A DNA stretch of 64,000 nucleotides from Lachnospiraceae bacterium (GTDB lineage Bacteria; Bacillota; Clostridia; Lachnospirales; Lachnospiraceae). This document shows, one piece after another, positions 1 through 10,996 of the stretch. The notes under the pieces are model-generated. The model was not told the origin of the DNA, searched no databases, and saw only the letters and a list, made by a program, of their open reading frames with translations. The stretch's first letter is position 1. Each line of letters opens with the position of its first letter. Both the position numbers and the translations under genes were made by a program. Where the stretch lies: contig JAFZVZ010000032.1 of NCBI GenBank assembly GCA_017617545.1, positions 1 through 64,000 of the forward strand, in the 5' to 3' direction.

Positions 1-173
1 CGATAAAAGTTTATCCTCTCAGATCTACTCTAGCTTTTAAAAAGCCTTTGTATCCTGAAATTTACATTGTGAAAGTTCGCTTCTGTTGCCAGAAACTTCA
101 AAACGAATTTCAAGGTTGTTTCACTGTTCGGTTTTCAAGGTTCATTTCGCTGCACTTTCGCGACAGCTTGATT

Positions 174-202
174 AGAATAACACAAGCATTCGCGTCTGTC
201 AA
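174..202 (-). promoter_or_regulatory. Strong sigma-A-type promoter, probably of an rRNA operon running off the left edge
   Basis: Read on the minus strand there is TTGACA (197-202), a 17-base spacer and TATTCT (174-179). Downstream, positions 1-167 have no credible gene but contain a leader with the phrase CCTTGAAAACCGAACAGTG, which I associate with rRNA leader/spacer sequences of Clostridia and Bacilli. The inference is that a 16S gene starts just beyond position 1 on the minus strand. The promoter itself is seen directly; its rRNA target is not in the window. Confidence 0.55.
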
Positions 203-250
203 CAACTTTTTTTCAAATCTTTTCGCTTATTCCGGCGAGCCGATCTGAAG

Positions 251-338
251 CGGAGAAAGAGGGATTTGAACCCTCGCGCCGCTCACGCGACCTACACCCT
301 TAGCAGGGGCGCCTCTTCAGCCTCTTGAGTATTTCTCC
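251..338 (-). tRNA. tRNA-Ser(GCT)
   Basis: The minus strand folds as a class II tRNA of 88 nt: 7-bp acceptor stem GGAGAAA/TTTCTCC, discriminator G as usual for serine tRNAs, long variable arm, T-loop TTCAAAT, and anticodon loop CTGCTAA giving anticodon GCT (reads AGC/AGU). The 3' CCA is not encoded. It sits between the promoter at 437-465 and the rRNA-like promoter at 174-202. Confidence 0.95.
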
Positions 339-377
339 GAGCTGAAATCCCTGTCAAACATGAATTTCGCAAATCCC

Positions 378-431
378 CGTAAATATATGCTCTTTACGGA
401 AAATTCGCACCGCCTTTTCGAGGTGGTGCAT
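378..431 (-). other. Two stem-loops in the tRNA-Ser leader
   Basis: Between the -10 box and the tRNA, the minus-strand transcript would begin almost at once with a hairpin GCACCACCT/AGGCGGTGC (409-431), followed by CCGTAAA/TTTACGG (378-400). Neither has a T-run, so they look like leader structures or processing sites and not terminators. Function unknown. Confidence 0.5.
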
Positions 432-436
432 CGAAT

Positions 437-465
437 ATAATAGCAAAGGAGCACCCCTTTGTCAA
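437..465 (-). promoter_or_regulatory. Promoter of tRNA-Ser
   Basis: Minus strand TTGACA (460-465), 17-base spacer, TATTAT (437-442). The spacing is ideal and the next downstream gene on that strand is the tRNA-Ser at 251-338. Confidence 0.8.
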
Positions 466-583
466 GGCATTTTTTCCCTTAAAATCAAGTGTTTTGCGCG
501 GATTTTTGCTGTCTTGTGTAGTGCATTTTCCGATACACAATATACTGTGTTTTCACTCGGAACCGCGTCGGAAAATGAAGCAT

Positions 584-615
584 AAAAAAACCGGACGACA
601 ATCGCTGCCGTCCGG
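584..615 (-). terminator. Intrinsic terminator downstream of gyrA
   Basis: Minus-strand stem CCGGACG/CGTCCGG (609-615 with 591-597) followed directly by seven T residues (complement of 584-590). It lies 22 bp past the gyrA stop and presumably ends the dnaA/dnaN-recF-gyrB-gyrA transcripts. Confidence 0.85.
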
Positions 616-636
616 CCTGATAGATCTGTATTCGGT

Positions 637-3225
637 TTACTGGGTATCGGTCCCGCCCTCGGTTGCCTCGCCGGCTTCAACGGCCTCGGTCACCTCTGCG
701 GTCTCGTCGCCCTCGGCTGCCTCGGCGTTCTCCTCGTCCTCCGTGCCCGGAAGCACAAAGCCTTCCGTCTCGCAGACCTTGGCGAAGTTCGCCACGCGGA
801 TATCGCTCTCGGCGTCGATGTTCATGCATTTCACGCCGGAGGTGTTGCGTCCGAGGATGCTGATGTCCGCCACGGGGATCCGGATCAGGATGCCCTCGTT
901 CGTGATCATGATCACCTCATCGGTGTTGTCGACCATGCGGGCTCCCACAAGAGGACCGGTCTTGTCGACCACGTTGTAGCAGCGCATACCCTTGCCGCCG
1001 CGGTGGTGCAGCGCGAACTCCGCAGGAGCGGTGCGCTTGCCGTAACCATTTTCCGAGATAAAGAGAACATGCTCGGCCTCGGAGGTGTCGACCATCGAGA
1101 CGATCTCGTTGTCCTCCGTAAGGCGCATGCCGTACACGCCCATGCCGTTTCGGCCGGTCGCGCGCACGTCGCTCTCGCGGAAGCGGACAGCCGCGCCCAG
1201 CTTGGTGATCAGCATCAGCTCGGTCTCGTCGTTCGTGACCTTGACGTCGATCAGCTGGTCATCCTCACGGAGCGTCACGGCGATGATGCCGACCTTGCGG
1301 ATATTGGCAAATGCTGCGAGCTTCGTCTTCTTGATGATGCCTCGCTTCGTCGCCATGAAGAGGTAACCGTCCTCGCCCATGTCGCGGACGGGGATCATTG
1401 CGGTGACGCGCTCGTCCGGCATCAGCTGGATCAGGTTGATGACCGCCGTGCCGCGCGCGGTGCGCGATGCCTCCGGGATCTCGTATGCCTTCAGGCGATA
1501 GACGCGCCCGAGGTTCGTGAAGAAGAGGAGATTGTGGTGGTTCGTCGTCATGAGCAGGCGCTCGATGAAATCCTCCTCGATCGTCTGCATTCCCTTGATG
1601 CCCTTGCCGCCGCGGTTCTGCGTGCGGAACGCCTCAGGGCTCATGCGCTTGATGTAACCCTTGCGGGACATAGCGATGATGACGGCATCGTCCGGGATGA
1701 GATCCTCGGCGTTGAAGTCGGACTCGTCAAATCCGATCGACGTACGGCGGTCGTCGCCGTATTTGTCGCGGATGATCGAGATCTCGGTCTTGATGACGGA
1801 GAGAAGCTCCTTCTCGTCGGAGAGGATTTTCCGATACTCGGCGATGCGCGCCTCAAGTGCGGCAAACTCCTCCTCGAGCTTGCTGCGCTCCAAACCTGTC
1901 AGCTGGCGAAGACGCATATCGACGATCGCCTGTGCCTGCACATCGTCGAACTCGAAGCGATCCATCAAACGCTGCTTTGCTTCCTGCGTCGTCTTCGAAG
2001 AGCGGATGATCTGGATGACTTCGTCGATGAAGTCGAGCGCCTTGAGAAGCGCCTCCATGATGTGCTCGCGCTCCTCGGCCTTGTTGAGGTCGTATTTCGT
2101 GCGGCGTGTGACAACTTCTTCCTGGTGCAGGAGATAGTAGTCGAGCATCTGCAGAAGGTTGAGGACCTTCGGCTCGTTATTGACAAGAGCAAGCATGATC
2201 ACGCCGAACGTGTCCTGCAGCTGTGTGTGCTTGTAAAGGTGATTCAGAACGACCGTCGGATTGGCTTCCTTCTTGAGCTCGATCACGATGCGCATGCCCT
2301 TCTGGTCGGACTCGTCGCGAAGATCGGTGATGCCGTCAACCTTCTTGTCCTTGTGCAGCTCGGCGATCTTCTCGATCAGGCGGGCCTTGTTGACCAGGTA
2401 CGGAAGCTCCGTGACAATGATGCGGTGCTTGCCGTTGTCCATCGGCTCGATCGTGGAGACAGCGCGGACGCGGATCTTGCCGCGGCCGGTGCGGTACGCC
2501 TCCTCAATGCCGCGCGTTCCGAGGATCTGCGCGCCCGTCGGAAAATCAGGTCCCTTGATGATGGACATGAGTTCCTCGATCGTCGTCTCATCGCCGGCGA
2601 TCTTGTTGTCGATGATGCGGATCACCGCGTTGATCGTCTCGCGAAGGTTGTGCGGAGGAATATTCGTCGCCATACCGACGGCGATACCGGTCGTACCGTT
2701 CACCAAAAGGTTCGGGTAGCGCGCCGGCAGGACCGCGGGCTCCTTCTCGGTGTCGTCGAAGTTCGGGAGCATGTCGACGGTGTCTTTGTTGATATCCGCG
2801 AGCATCTCAACGGAAATCTTCGAGAGACGCGCCTCGGTGTATCGCATGGCAGCAGCGCCGTCGCCGTCCACGGAACCGAAGTTGCCGTGACCGTCCACGA
2901 GCGGGTAGCGTGTATTCCACGGCTGCGCCAGGCAGACCAAAGCTCCGTAGATGGAGCTGTCGCCGTGCGGATGGTATTTACCCATCGTATCACCGACGAT
3001 ACGCGCGCACTTACGGTGCGGCTTGTCGGGGCCGTTGTTCAACTCGTTCATCGCGTGAAGGATTCGTCTCTGTACGGGCTTCAAACCGTCACGCACATCC
3101 GGAAGAGCACGGGATGCGATAACCGACATCGCGTACTCCACGAAGGATTTCTCCATCGTTTTCCGCAGATCAACGTCATCGATCTTATCAAAAATGTGCT
3201 CGTCCATTACGTTAAAATCGTCCAT
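637..3225 (-). CDS. gyrA: DNA gyrase subunit A
   Basis: An 862-aa GyrA: cleavage/religation subunit that with GyrB introduces negative supercoils. The N-terminal winged-helix/tower part carries the catalytic tyrosine at about residue 129 (AMRYTEARL). The GyrA-box motif of the beta-pinwheel domain is visible ([10 protein letters not shown], about residue 540). The quinolone-resistance region reads [12 protein letters not shown], with Ser90 at the E. coli Ser83 position and Gly94 at the Asp87 position. The C-terminus ends in an acidic Glu/Ala/Thr-rich tail of about 35 residues. It follows gyrB by 58 bp and is last in the recF-gyrB-gyrA unit, closed by a terminator. Start chosen at the ATG in the expected N-terminal context. 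Confidence 0.98.
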   Translation of the reverse strand: MDDFNVMDEHIFDKIDDVDLRKTMEKSFVEYAMSVIASRALPDVRDGLKPVQRRILHAMNELNNGPDKPHRKCARIVGDTMGKYHPHGDSSIYGALVCLAQPWNTRYPLVDGHGNFGSVDGDGAAAMRYTEARLSKISVEMLADINKDTVDMLPNFDDTEKEPAVLPARYPNLLVNGTTGIAVGMATNIPPHNLRETINAVIRIIDNKIAGDETTIEELMSIIKGPDFPTGAQILGTRGIEEAYRTGRGKIRVRAVSTIEPMDNGKHRIIVTELPYLVNKARLIEKIAELHKDKKVDGITDLRDESDQKGMRIVIELKKEANPTVVLNHLYKHTQLQDTFGVIMLALVNNEPKVLNLLQMLDYYLLHQEEVVTRRTKYDLNKAEEREHIMEALLKALDFIDEVIQIIRSSKTTQEAKQRLMDRFEFDDVQAQAIVDMRLRQLTGLERSKLEEEFAALEARIAEYRKILSDEKELLSVIKTEISIIRDKYGDDRRTSIGFDESDFNAEDLIPDDAVIIAMSRKGYIKRMSPEAFRTQNRGGKGIKGMQTIEEDFIERLLMTTNHHNLLFFTNLGRVYRLKAYEIPEASRTARGTAVINLIQLMPDERVTAMIPVRDMGEDGYLFMATKRGIIKKTKLAAFANIRKVGIIAVTLREDDQLIDVKVTNDETELMLITKLGAAVRFRESDVRATGRNGMGVYGMRLTEDNEIVSMVDTSEAEHVLFISENGYGKRTAPAEFALHHRGGKGMRCYNVVDKTGPLVGARMVDNTDEVIMITNEGILIRIPVADISILGRNTSGVKCMNIDAESDIRVANFAKVCETEGFVLPGTEDEENAEAAEGDETAEVTEAVEAGEATEGGTDTQ

Positions 3226-3283
3226 GTCATATCCTCGTTAGTCGTATTGTATGGGGTTCGTTCTCCTCGGAAAATGAAACCCC

Positions 3284-5263
<1,980 letters not shown>

Positions 5264-5272
5264 TCATATTCC

Positions 5273-6355
5273 TCACTGCTTCTGCACCGTACCGGCTTCC
5301 ACACGGTAAATGCTGTCGGTGGGGGTTCGCAGCTGCACGAACTCCTCCATACCGGTGCAGGTGATGATCGTCTGCAGATCATTGATCTCCGAAAGAAGCT
5401 GTAACTGGCGCTTCCGGTCAAGCTCGGAGAGCACATCGTCCAAAAGAAGCACCGGAGATTCCCCGACACGCTTTCTCACAAGATCGATCTCCGCGAGCTT
5501 CATCGACAGAGCCGCCGTGCGCTGCTGACCCTGCGAACCGTACAGACGGACGTTCCGGTCATTGACCGTAACCTCAATGTCGTCCCGGTGAGGGCCGGTC
5601 CCTGTCGCCTTCATGAACAGATCATGATCAAGACCGCGGATCAGCTTTTCCGCATACATATCCTCGGTGACATTGGGCGCGTAGGAGAGGACAAGGTCCT
5701 CACAGCCGCCGCTTAAGAGGGAGTGTTTCTCCTTTACCACCGGCAGGAGCTCCTCAACAAAACTTCGCCGTCTCAGGATAATATCCGAACCATAGCGGAC
5801 CAGCTGGTCATCCCACACACTGACGGTATCCTTTAGCGACGGGTCGTTCCCGATCTGCTTCAAAAGATTGTTCCGCTGCTGTAGCACCTTGTTGTAATTG
5901 ATCAGGTTGCTGCAGTAGATCGGGTCCATCTGGCAGAGCTCCATATCGAGAAACCGTCTTCGTTCCGCCGGGCCTTCCTTCATCATCGCGAGGTCGTCCG
6001 GGCAAAATGCGATCACATGCACAAGACCCATCAGCTCCGCGCTCCGACGGATCGGGATCTCATCGATCGCGACCCCTTTTGGCTTGTTACGCCGCAGGTG
6101 CATATCCACGCGGTGCGTACACCCGTTGTTGACGACCTGCGTTCCGATGTGTGCCTCATCGCATCCGAACCGGATCAGCTCCTTATCCTTCGAGCCGCGC
6201 AAAGCGCGCGTCGTCGCGGAGAGAAAGACCGCCTCCAAAAGGTTCGTCTTTCCCTGCGCGTTATCCCCGTAGAGAAGATTCACTCCGTCGGAAAATGGAA
6301 GAACCAGCGACTCATAATTTCTGAAATTGTTTAATTGTATCTGACGGATCAGCAT
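5273..6355 (-). CDS. recF: DNA replication and repair protein RecF
   Basis: A 360-aa RecF, an SMC-like ATPase that loads RecA at gapped DNA and acts near replication forks. It has Walker A GDNAQGKTN near residue 33, the ABC-type signature GSQGQQRTA in the C-terminal half, and Walker B VLLLDDVLSELD close to the end. The start codon directly abuts the stop of the upstream S4-domain gene (TAA then ATG with no gap), so translation is probably coupled. Confidence 0.97.
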   Translation of the reverse strand: MLIRQIQLNNFRNYESLVLPFSDGVNLLYGDNAQGKTNLLEAVFLSATTRALRGSKDKELIRFGCDEAHIGTQVVNNGCTHRVDMHLRRNKPKGVAIDEIPIRRSAELMGLVHVIAFCPDDLAMMKEGPAERRRFLDMELCQMDPIYCSNLINYNKVLQQRNNLLKQIGNDPSLKDTVSVWDDQLVRYGSDIILRRRSFVEELLPVVKEKHSLLSGGCEDLVLSYAPNVTEDMYAEKLIRGLDHDLFMKATGTGPHRDDIEVTVNDRNVRLYGSQGQQRTAALSMKLAEIDLVRKRVGESPVLLLDDVLSELDRKRQLQLLSEINDLQTIITCTGMEEFVQLRTPTDSIYRVEAGTVQKQ

Positions 6356-6580
6356 TTAGCTCCGATCCTGCCTTGAGGCAATCGAATACTCCTTGCCGCG
6401 ATACGAGAATTTGTCGCCGGGATACAGCTTGCGCCCGCGCCTCGTGTCAACCTCACCGTTCACGGTCACCTGACCTTCGGTGATCACGTCCTTGGCTTCC
6501 GCGCCCGACTCCACGGCACCGGCAAGCTTCATCGCCTGGCCGAGCTTGATAAACTCGTCGCGGATCATTATTTCACTCAT
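6356..6580 (-). CDS. yaaA: S4-domain RNA-binding protein (YaaA-type)
   Basis: A 74-aa protein that is essentially one S4 RNA-binding domain (FIKLGQAMKLAG ... ITEGQVTVNGEVDTRRGRKL). This is the small gene conserved between dnaN and recF in Firmicutes; its RNA target is not established. The start is placed at 6580, where AAAGGAAA lies just upstream on the minus strand. A longer frame exists upstream but lacks a ribosome site. The stop codon touches the recF start. Confidence 0.9.
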   Translation of the reverse strand: MSEIMIRDEFIKLGQAMKLAGAVESGAEAKDVITEGQVTVNGEVDTRRGRKLYPGDKFSYRGKEYSIASRQDRS

Positions 6581-6677
6581 GGTTTCCTTTCCGCACCGAA
6601 ATGCTCCGGTGCCATCGGTCACTCAACTTACTTTCGGTGTGTGCTTCATTTTCCGAATACCAGGTCGGAAAATAAGA

Positions 6678-7784
6678 TCAGTGCGAACCGATATTAACCG
6701 GCAGCAGCATGTAAATGTACGAATCGTCGTTCGCACGGATAAAGCACGGGTTCTTTGCGTTGTGCATGAACAGGGTAACCGTGTCATCGTCGACTACGCG
6801 AAGGATGTCCAGAAGGAACTTCGGTGTGAAGCCGATGCGAAGATCGTTGCCGTCTCTCTCGGCGATGATCTCGTCATACATGCTTCCGGACTGCGTGTTG
6901 ATGCTGACGGTGATATAGTTCTCGAAAATCTCGACAACGACAGGCTTCTTCTCGGTCTCCTTCACAAAGAGGCTCGCGCGGTCAATGGAATCGATCAGCT
7001 CGCGGCGGTTGACCGTAACCTTTGTGTCGCACTCCGCGTTGATCATGGAATCGATGACGAAGTATTTGCCGTCGATCAGGCGGGAGTGAACGATCGTGTT
7101 GTCAAACTCGAAAATGATGTTTCGGTCATCAAAGCAGATGCGGACATCCTCGTCCATCTCGCCGGAGAGGATCTTCCCGATCTCACCGAGCGTCTTGCCC
7201 GGAACGATGACGTTGTGTCTCTCGTAGGAGCCGCGAAGCTCAACGTTGCGGATGCTGACACGGAAACCGTCGAGAGCCGTGACACGGAGACGGTTGCCGT
7301 CGATCTCAAAATACTCACCGGTCATCACGCGCGAGGACTCATTGGCCGAAACAGCGAAGATCGTCTGGCGGATCAGCTCCTTGAGCGTGAACTGCGAGAT
7401 CACGACCGGATTCGTGTTGTCGTACGCAAGAGGCTTCGGGAACTCCTCACCGGAGAGGCCGCGAAGCGCGAACTGAGCCTTGCCGCAGACGATGGAAACC
7501 GCGAAGGTGTCATCCGTGGTGATCACGACATCGTTCGGAGGCAACTTACGCACCAGGTCGGAAAACATGCGCGCGTTGATGGCGATGCGGCCGACCTTGT
7601 TCACGGAAGCCGGGATCACGGTCTCAATGCAGAGATCGTTGTCGTTGGCGGTGATACGAACGGAGTTGTCCTCCGTCTCAATAAGAATACATTCCAGAAT
7701 GGGATAAGAAGTCTTCGAAGAGACAGCTTTCAAAACAACATTAAGAGCACCGATCAATTGTGTCTGGCTGCAGATAATTTCCAT
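6678..7784 (-). CDS. dnaN: DNA polymerase III sliding clamp (beta subunit)
   Basis: A 368-aa beta clamp, which encircles DNA and tethers PolC/DnaE. The sequence begins MEIICSQTQLIGALNVV and shows the three-domain clamp pattern, ending in the characteristic LLPVNIGS variant of the family LPVR terminus. AAAGGACGG precedes the start. It lies downstream of dnaA on the same strand, separated by the putative oriC. Confidence 0.97.
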   Translation of the reverse strand: MEIICSQTQLIGALNVVLKAVSSKTSYPILECILIETEDNSVRITANDNDLCIETVIPASVNKVGRIAINARMFSDLVRKLPPNDVVITTDDTFAVSIVCGKAQFALRGLSGEEFPKPLAYDNTNPVVISQFTLKELIRQTIFAVSANESSRVMTGEYFEIDGNRLRVTALDGFRVSIRNVELRGSYERHNVIVPGKTLGEIGKILSGEMDEDVRICFDDRNIIFEFDNTIVHSRLIDGKYFVIDSMINAECDTKVTVNRRELIDSIDRASLFVKETEKKPVVVEIFENYITVSINTQSGSMYDEIIAERDGNDLRIGFTPKFLLDILRVVDDDTVTLFMHNAKNPCFIRANDDSYIYMLLPVNIGSH

Positions 7785-7854
7785 AAAGAACCGTCCTTTC
7801 TTTTCGATACAAAACCGACGGCATTGCCGAAGGCCGTATGATGATGATATTTAA

Positions 7855-8184
7855 TTGTTAAGAATAACAGTATTAACAGTAGGGGATGTGGATTTGTTCA
7901 TAAAGCGGAAAATGCTTAGTGAAACAAGGGTTTGTCATCCGAAAACCACCGTCAGTTCAGAGTGGATAATTCGGATAACGGCGTGGATGCCGGTCATACT
8001 TTCAAACGGACTGAAGAAGCGTAAAAACCCGAAAAGATTGTTTATCCGAGAAAACTATGCGGTTATCAACATACAATTCGAAACGATAAACATAAAATGT
8101 TGATAAATACGGTAAGTTATCAACAGGGTATTCACATGATTTTCCGTTTCATCCACGATATTGTAGATACAACTGTGCGAAGGA
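7855..8184. other. oriC: Putative chromosomal replication origin (oriC) between dnaA and dnaN
   Basis: This 330-bp gap has no convincing gene. It contains three exact copies of the DnaA-box variant TTATCAACA: 8063-8071 and 8117-8125 on plus, 8098-8106 on minus. Near-matches are AGTGGATAA (7961-7969) and GTATTCACA (8128-8136). The dnaN-proximal end (7850-7880) is A+T-rich and could be the unwinding element. Flanking genes are dnaA and dnaN, and overall gene orientation switches from minus to plus just to the right. Origin function is inferred from position and box density. Confidence 0.75.
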
Positions 8185-9561
8185 TCAGTCGTCCTCCGGA
8201 TTGATCTTCTTCTTGAGGACATCGATCGTGTTCGCGATGGAGCTGTCCTTACGGATATCGTCAGCCACTTTGTTGTAAGCGTAATGTACGGTCGAGTGAT
8301 CGCGGTCGCCGATCAGGGTGCCGATCTCGTCGAAGGAGAGGGAGGTCATCTCGCGGCAGAGGTACATGGCCACCTGGCGCGGATACGCGATGACACGGCT
8401 CTTGATCTTCGAGCGGATCTGCTCGGAGGTGATCTCGTAATGCTCCGCGACAACATTGAGGATCAACTCCGGCGTGATCGTCTTCTTCGCGTTGGGCGAG
8501 ATCTTATCCTTGAGAGCTTCCTTGGCAAGCTCGAGGGTGATCGGCTTTCTCTGCAGACGGCTCATCGAAACAACCTGCGTGAGGGCGCCTTCGAGATCAC
8601 GGATGTTGGAATTGATATTCTGTGCGATGTACTCGAGCACATCGTCGTAGATCGGGATCGTGTTGCTCTTGTTCTTCTCATGAAGAATGGCAACGCGGGT
8701 CTCGTATGACGGCGGCTGGACATCCACGGTAAGGCCCCAGCCGAATCGGGAGCGGAGACGCTCGTCGAGGATTTTGAGATCCTTCGGATTCTTATCCGAG
8801 GAGATCACGACCTGACGGCCGTTGTCCTTCATCTCATTGAATGTGTGGAAAAATTCTTCCTGCGTCGATTCCTTGCCCTCGATGAACTGAATATCATCGA
8901 TCAGGAGAATATCGTTCGTGCGGTATTTTTCGCGAAATGCCTCTGTGGCACCGCCGCCGGAGCGAATGGAGATGATCAGATCGTTTGTGAACGTCTCACA
9001 CGTAACGTACAAAACCTTCTTGTGAGGGTCATTTTGCAAAATATAGTTGGCGATTGCGTACATCAGGTGCGTCTTGCCGAGACCGGAACCGCCGTAGATA
9101 AAGAGAGGATTGTAAACCTCGCCGGGCTGCTCGGCAACCGCCAAAGCGGCAGCGTGCGCAAAATTGTTGTTATCGCCGACGATGAAGTTGTCAAAGGTGT
9201 ACTTATTCAGCTGACTGCCGTGCAGCAGATTGGAATCCGGCTTGGCCTGCTGCTCACGGCGCTCCTCCTCGAGGCGCGTCACCTGCGCGCGCAAAATGAA
9301 ATCCAGTTCGAATTCGTAATCGTTGCCGAGCATCTCAATGATGGAGGCGCGGATGAACTGACTGTATTTATCACGAATGAAATTCAAACTATTGGTATTG
9401 ATCGGATTCTCTGCGACGATCGTCAGGATGTTATCCTCGATATCATAGACGCTCAGAGGAAGCAGCCAGGTGCGGTAGCACACAGCGGAAATATTGTAAT
9501 CGATCTTGGTCTGTTCCAAAATCCTAGGCCAACTCTCTTCCAGAACCTGTTTAGAATACAT
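8185..9561 (-). CDS. dnaA: Chromosomal replication initiator DnaA
   Basis: A 458-aa DnaA. Domain I is at the N-terminus; domain III carries the AAA+ Walker A GGSGLGKTH and Walker B ILLIDDIQF; the domain IV DNA-binding signature is seen at the C-terminus (LSFDEIGTLIGDRDHSTVHYA). GGGGGC lies upstream of the ATG. A good promoter (9658-9686) drives it, giving a leader of about 90 nt. The gene is the leftward partner of the divergent dnaA/rpmH pair. Confidence 0.98.
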   Translation of the reverse strand: MYSKQVLEESWPRILEQTKIDYNISAVCYRTWLLPLSVYDIEDNILTIVAENPINTNSLNFIRDKYSQFIRASIIEMLGNDYEFELDFILRAQVTRLEEERREQQAKPDSNLLHGSQLNKYTFDNFIVGDNNNFAHAAALAVAEQPGEVYNPLFIYGGSGLGKTHLMYAIANYILQNDPHKKVLYVTCETFTNDLIISIRSGGGATEAFREKYRTNDILLIDDIQFIEGKESTQEEFFHTFNEMKDNGRQVVISSDKNPKDLKILDERLRSRFGWGLTVDVQPPSYETRVAILHEKNKSNTIPIYDDVLEYIAQNINSNIRDLEGALTQVVSMSRLQRKPITLELAKEALKDKISPNAKKTITPELILNVVAEHYEITSEQIRSKIKSRVIAYPRQVAMYLCREMTSLSFDEIGTLIGDRDHSTVHYAYNKVADDIRKDSSIANTIDVLKKKINPEDD

Positions 9562-9657
9562 ACTGTAAGCCCCCTGGAGTAAAAATCCCGCTATTTTCGG
9601 CCTTTACCCTAGATTTTGTGGTCTAAGGAAAATAAAAGCCAAAAACGGGCACAATTT

Positions 9658-9686
9658 ATTATACTACAACAAGCCATTTTTAGCAA
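9658..9686 (-). promoter_or_regulatory. dnaA promoter
   Basis: Minus strand TTGCTA (9681-9686), 17-base spacer, perfect TATAAT (9658-9663). It points at dnaA, whose start is about 90 bp downstream. No consensus DnaA box overlaps it, so autoregulation by DnaA is not evident here. Confidence 0.75.
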
Positions 9687-9744
9687 CAAAAATCACCCAC
9701 ATTTATATAAGGAAGAAACAATTCAAAGGAGGCACTGAACGGAC

Positions 9745-9861
9745 GGCGCGCCCATGGTGTATGTGGGCGTGATCAAGACAAATTGTCTCGCTCGTAGGCT
9801 TCGCAATACTCGCTGCGACAATTGTTTGATCGCGCCTGAAATATTCAGGTACGGGCGCGCC
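9745..9861. repeat. 117-bp imperfect palindrome between dnaA and rpmH
   Basis: The outer arms GGCGCGCCC (9745-9753) and GGGCGCGCC (9853-9861) are perfectly complementary. An inner stem pairs GGGCGTGATCAA (9765-9776) with TTGATCGCGCC (9826-9836), continuing imperfectly through ACAA(A)TTGT. The whole segment can form one long interrupted hairpin or cruciform. No gene is credible within it. Confidence 0.75.
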
Positions 9862-10017
9862 TGTTTTCCGGAGTATTTGGGTTCGAAGTGGATGTATGGA
9901 GGCTGGGGGTAACGGCGAAAGTAACATTCTTGAAAAGACAAAATATCAGGTTTCCAATTCCGGTGTGAACTAGCGACTTTCAAACACAGCAAGTTCTTTT
10001 ACACACAATATTGCAAC

Positions 10018-10308
10018 GGGAGTGGTGCCTTTACCTCAACAAAGCCGGTGGTAAACGCTGCAAGTCTCGAAGGGTGCGGCTCCTTTGCCGCAACGCAGCA
10101 TGCGACGAGTCCTTAGCAAGCGTGAGTGCGAGTAGGAGCGCTGCGAGGGTGTTTGAGCGTAGCGAGTTCGGGAGCAGCGCTCCTTGATACGAGCATGAAA
10201 CGATTGCTTAGTACTCGGTCGGTCGCTAAGTAAGGCAATGAGCCGCACCCCTTCAAAGAGTACTTGCAGCGTTCAATTACCATGGGATGAGGTAAAGGCA
10301 CCACTCCC
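10018..10308. repeat. 291-bp long inverted-repeat element between dnaA and rpmH
   Basis: Terminal arms of 21 bp (10018-10038 and 10288-10308) are perfect inverted repeats. Inside, ACGCTGCAAGT (10055-10065) matches ACTTGCAGCGT (10262-10272), AAGGGTGCGGCTC (10070-10082) pairs with GAGCCGCACCCCTT (10240-10253), and further imperfect stems continue towards the centre (for example around GGAGCGCTGC / GCAGCGCTCC). The element ends only 28 bp before the rpmH -35 box. There is no obvious target-site duplication. It is either a host structural element or a non-coding mobile repeat. Confidence 0.85.
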
Positions 10309-10335
10309 TGATCGCTTGTTGTGTGGAAAAAATGC

Positions 10336-10364
10336 TTGACGGAGGTTGACAAAGTCACTATAAT
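10336..10364 (+). promoter_or_regulatory. rpmH promoter
   Basis: TTGACG (10336-10341), 17-base spacer, TATAAT (10359-10364). It lies 54 bp before the rpmH start and probably drives the rpmH-rnpA-yidD-yidC-jag unit. Confidence 0.85.
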
Positions 10365-10418
10365 AGGGAACGCACAACTCTATAATGGGTTAATATGGGA
10401 TGAAGGAGGACAAAAGCC

Positions 10419-10553
10419 ATGAAGATGACGTATCAGCCGAAATGCAAGAGCCATGCAAGAGTACACGGATTCCGTAAGAGAATGCAGACGGCCAACGGCA
10501 GAAAAGTACTTTCCGCTAGACGCGCGAAGGGCAGACACACCATTTCCGCATAA
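10419..10553 (+). CDS. rpmH: 50S ribosomal protein L34
   Basis: A 44-aa basic protein: [20 protein letters not shown] at the start, then the L34 hallmark [19 protein letters not shown]. It is a structural component of the large ribosomal subunit. AAGGAGG sits 9 bp before the ATG. This is the classical first gene of the rpmH-rnpA-yidD-yidC-jag cluster to the right of the origin. Confidence 0.97.
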   Translation: MKMTYQPKCKSHARVHGFRKRMQTANGRKVLSARRAKGRHTISA

Positions 10554-10666
10554 GGTCGCATTTATGTGACCTTTCTCTTTTCTCCGGACGGAAGCGGTCT
10601 GACGGTGGTTTATTTTCCGAATAAGGATCGCAAGGATTAGGAAAATGTCCGGACTGGGAGGTAACG

Positions 10667-10996
10667 ATGACAGGTTCGTTACACAAGGGCCGGGAGTTTC
10701 AGTCGGTTTACGATGAAAATTGTTCCCGGGCAAACCGGTATCTCGTGATGTATGTCGCGAAGAACGGGACAGAGAAAAACCGAATAGGAATCGTCACAAG
10801 CAAGAAGATCGGCAACAGTGTGGTTCGCCACAGGGTACGAAGGCTGATCCGGGAGAGCTTGCGACAAAACGGTGAACGGATCAACAACGGGTTGGACGTC
10901 ATCGTCATTGCACGGAGGACATGCGTCGGCAAGACGCAGGCAGAGATAGCAAAGGCGGTTCTGCATGTCGCGGAGCTGCATGGGATTACGAGATGA
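10667..10996 (+). CDS. rnpA: Ribonuclease P protein component
   Basis: A 109-aa protein subunit of RNase P, which matures the 5' ends of tRNAs together with the rnpB RNA. The RNR-type motif [20 protein letters not shown] is clear in the middle of the protein. A GGGAGG site precedes the ATG. The stop codon overlaps the yidD start (ATGA), so the two are translationally coupled. Confidence 0.96.
   Translation: MTGSLHKGREFQSVYDENCSRANRYLVMYVAKNGTEKNRIGIVTSKKIGNSVVRHRVRRLIRESLRQNGERINNGLDVIVIARRTCVGKTQAEIAKAVLHVAELHGITR

Noticed and set aside
48..248. 66-codon frame at the left edge
   Set aside because: Lies in the rRNA-like leader and runs through the promoter; composition is not protein-like.
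7855..8103. 82-codon frame in the dnaN-dnaA gap
   Set aside because: Overlaps the DnaA-box region, has no ribosome site, and no family resemblance.
10018..10308. Insertion sequence or MITE with target duplication
   Set aside because: Terminal inverted repeats exist but no transposase and no matching direct repeats at the borders were found, so mobility is left open.
9703..10358. Several 70-89 codon minus-strand frames in the dnaA-rpmH gap
   Set aside because: They fall within the long palindromes; open frames there are a by-product of the repeat structure.
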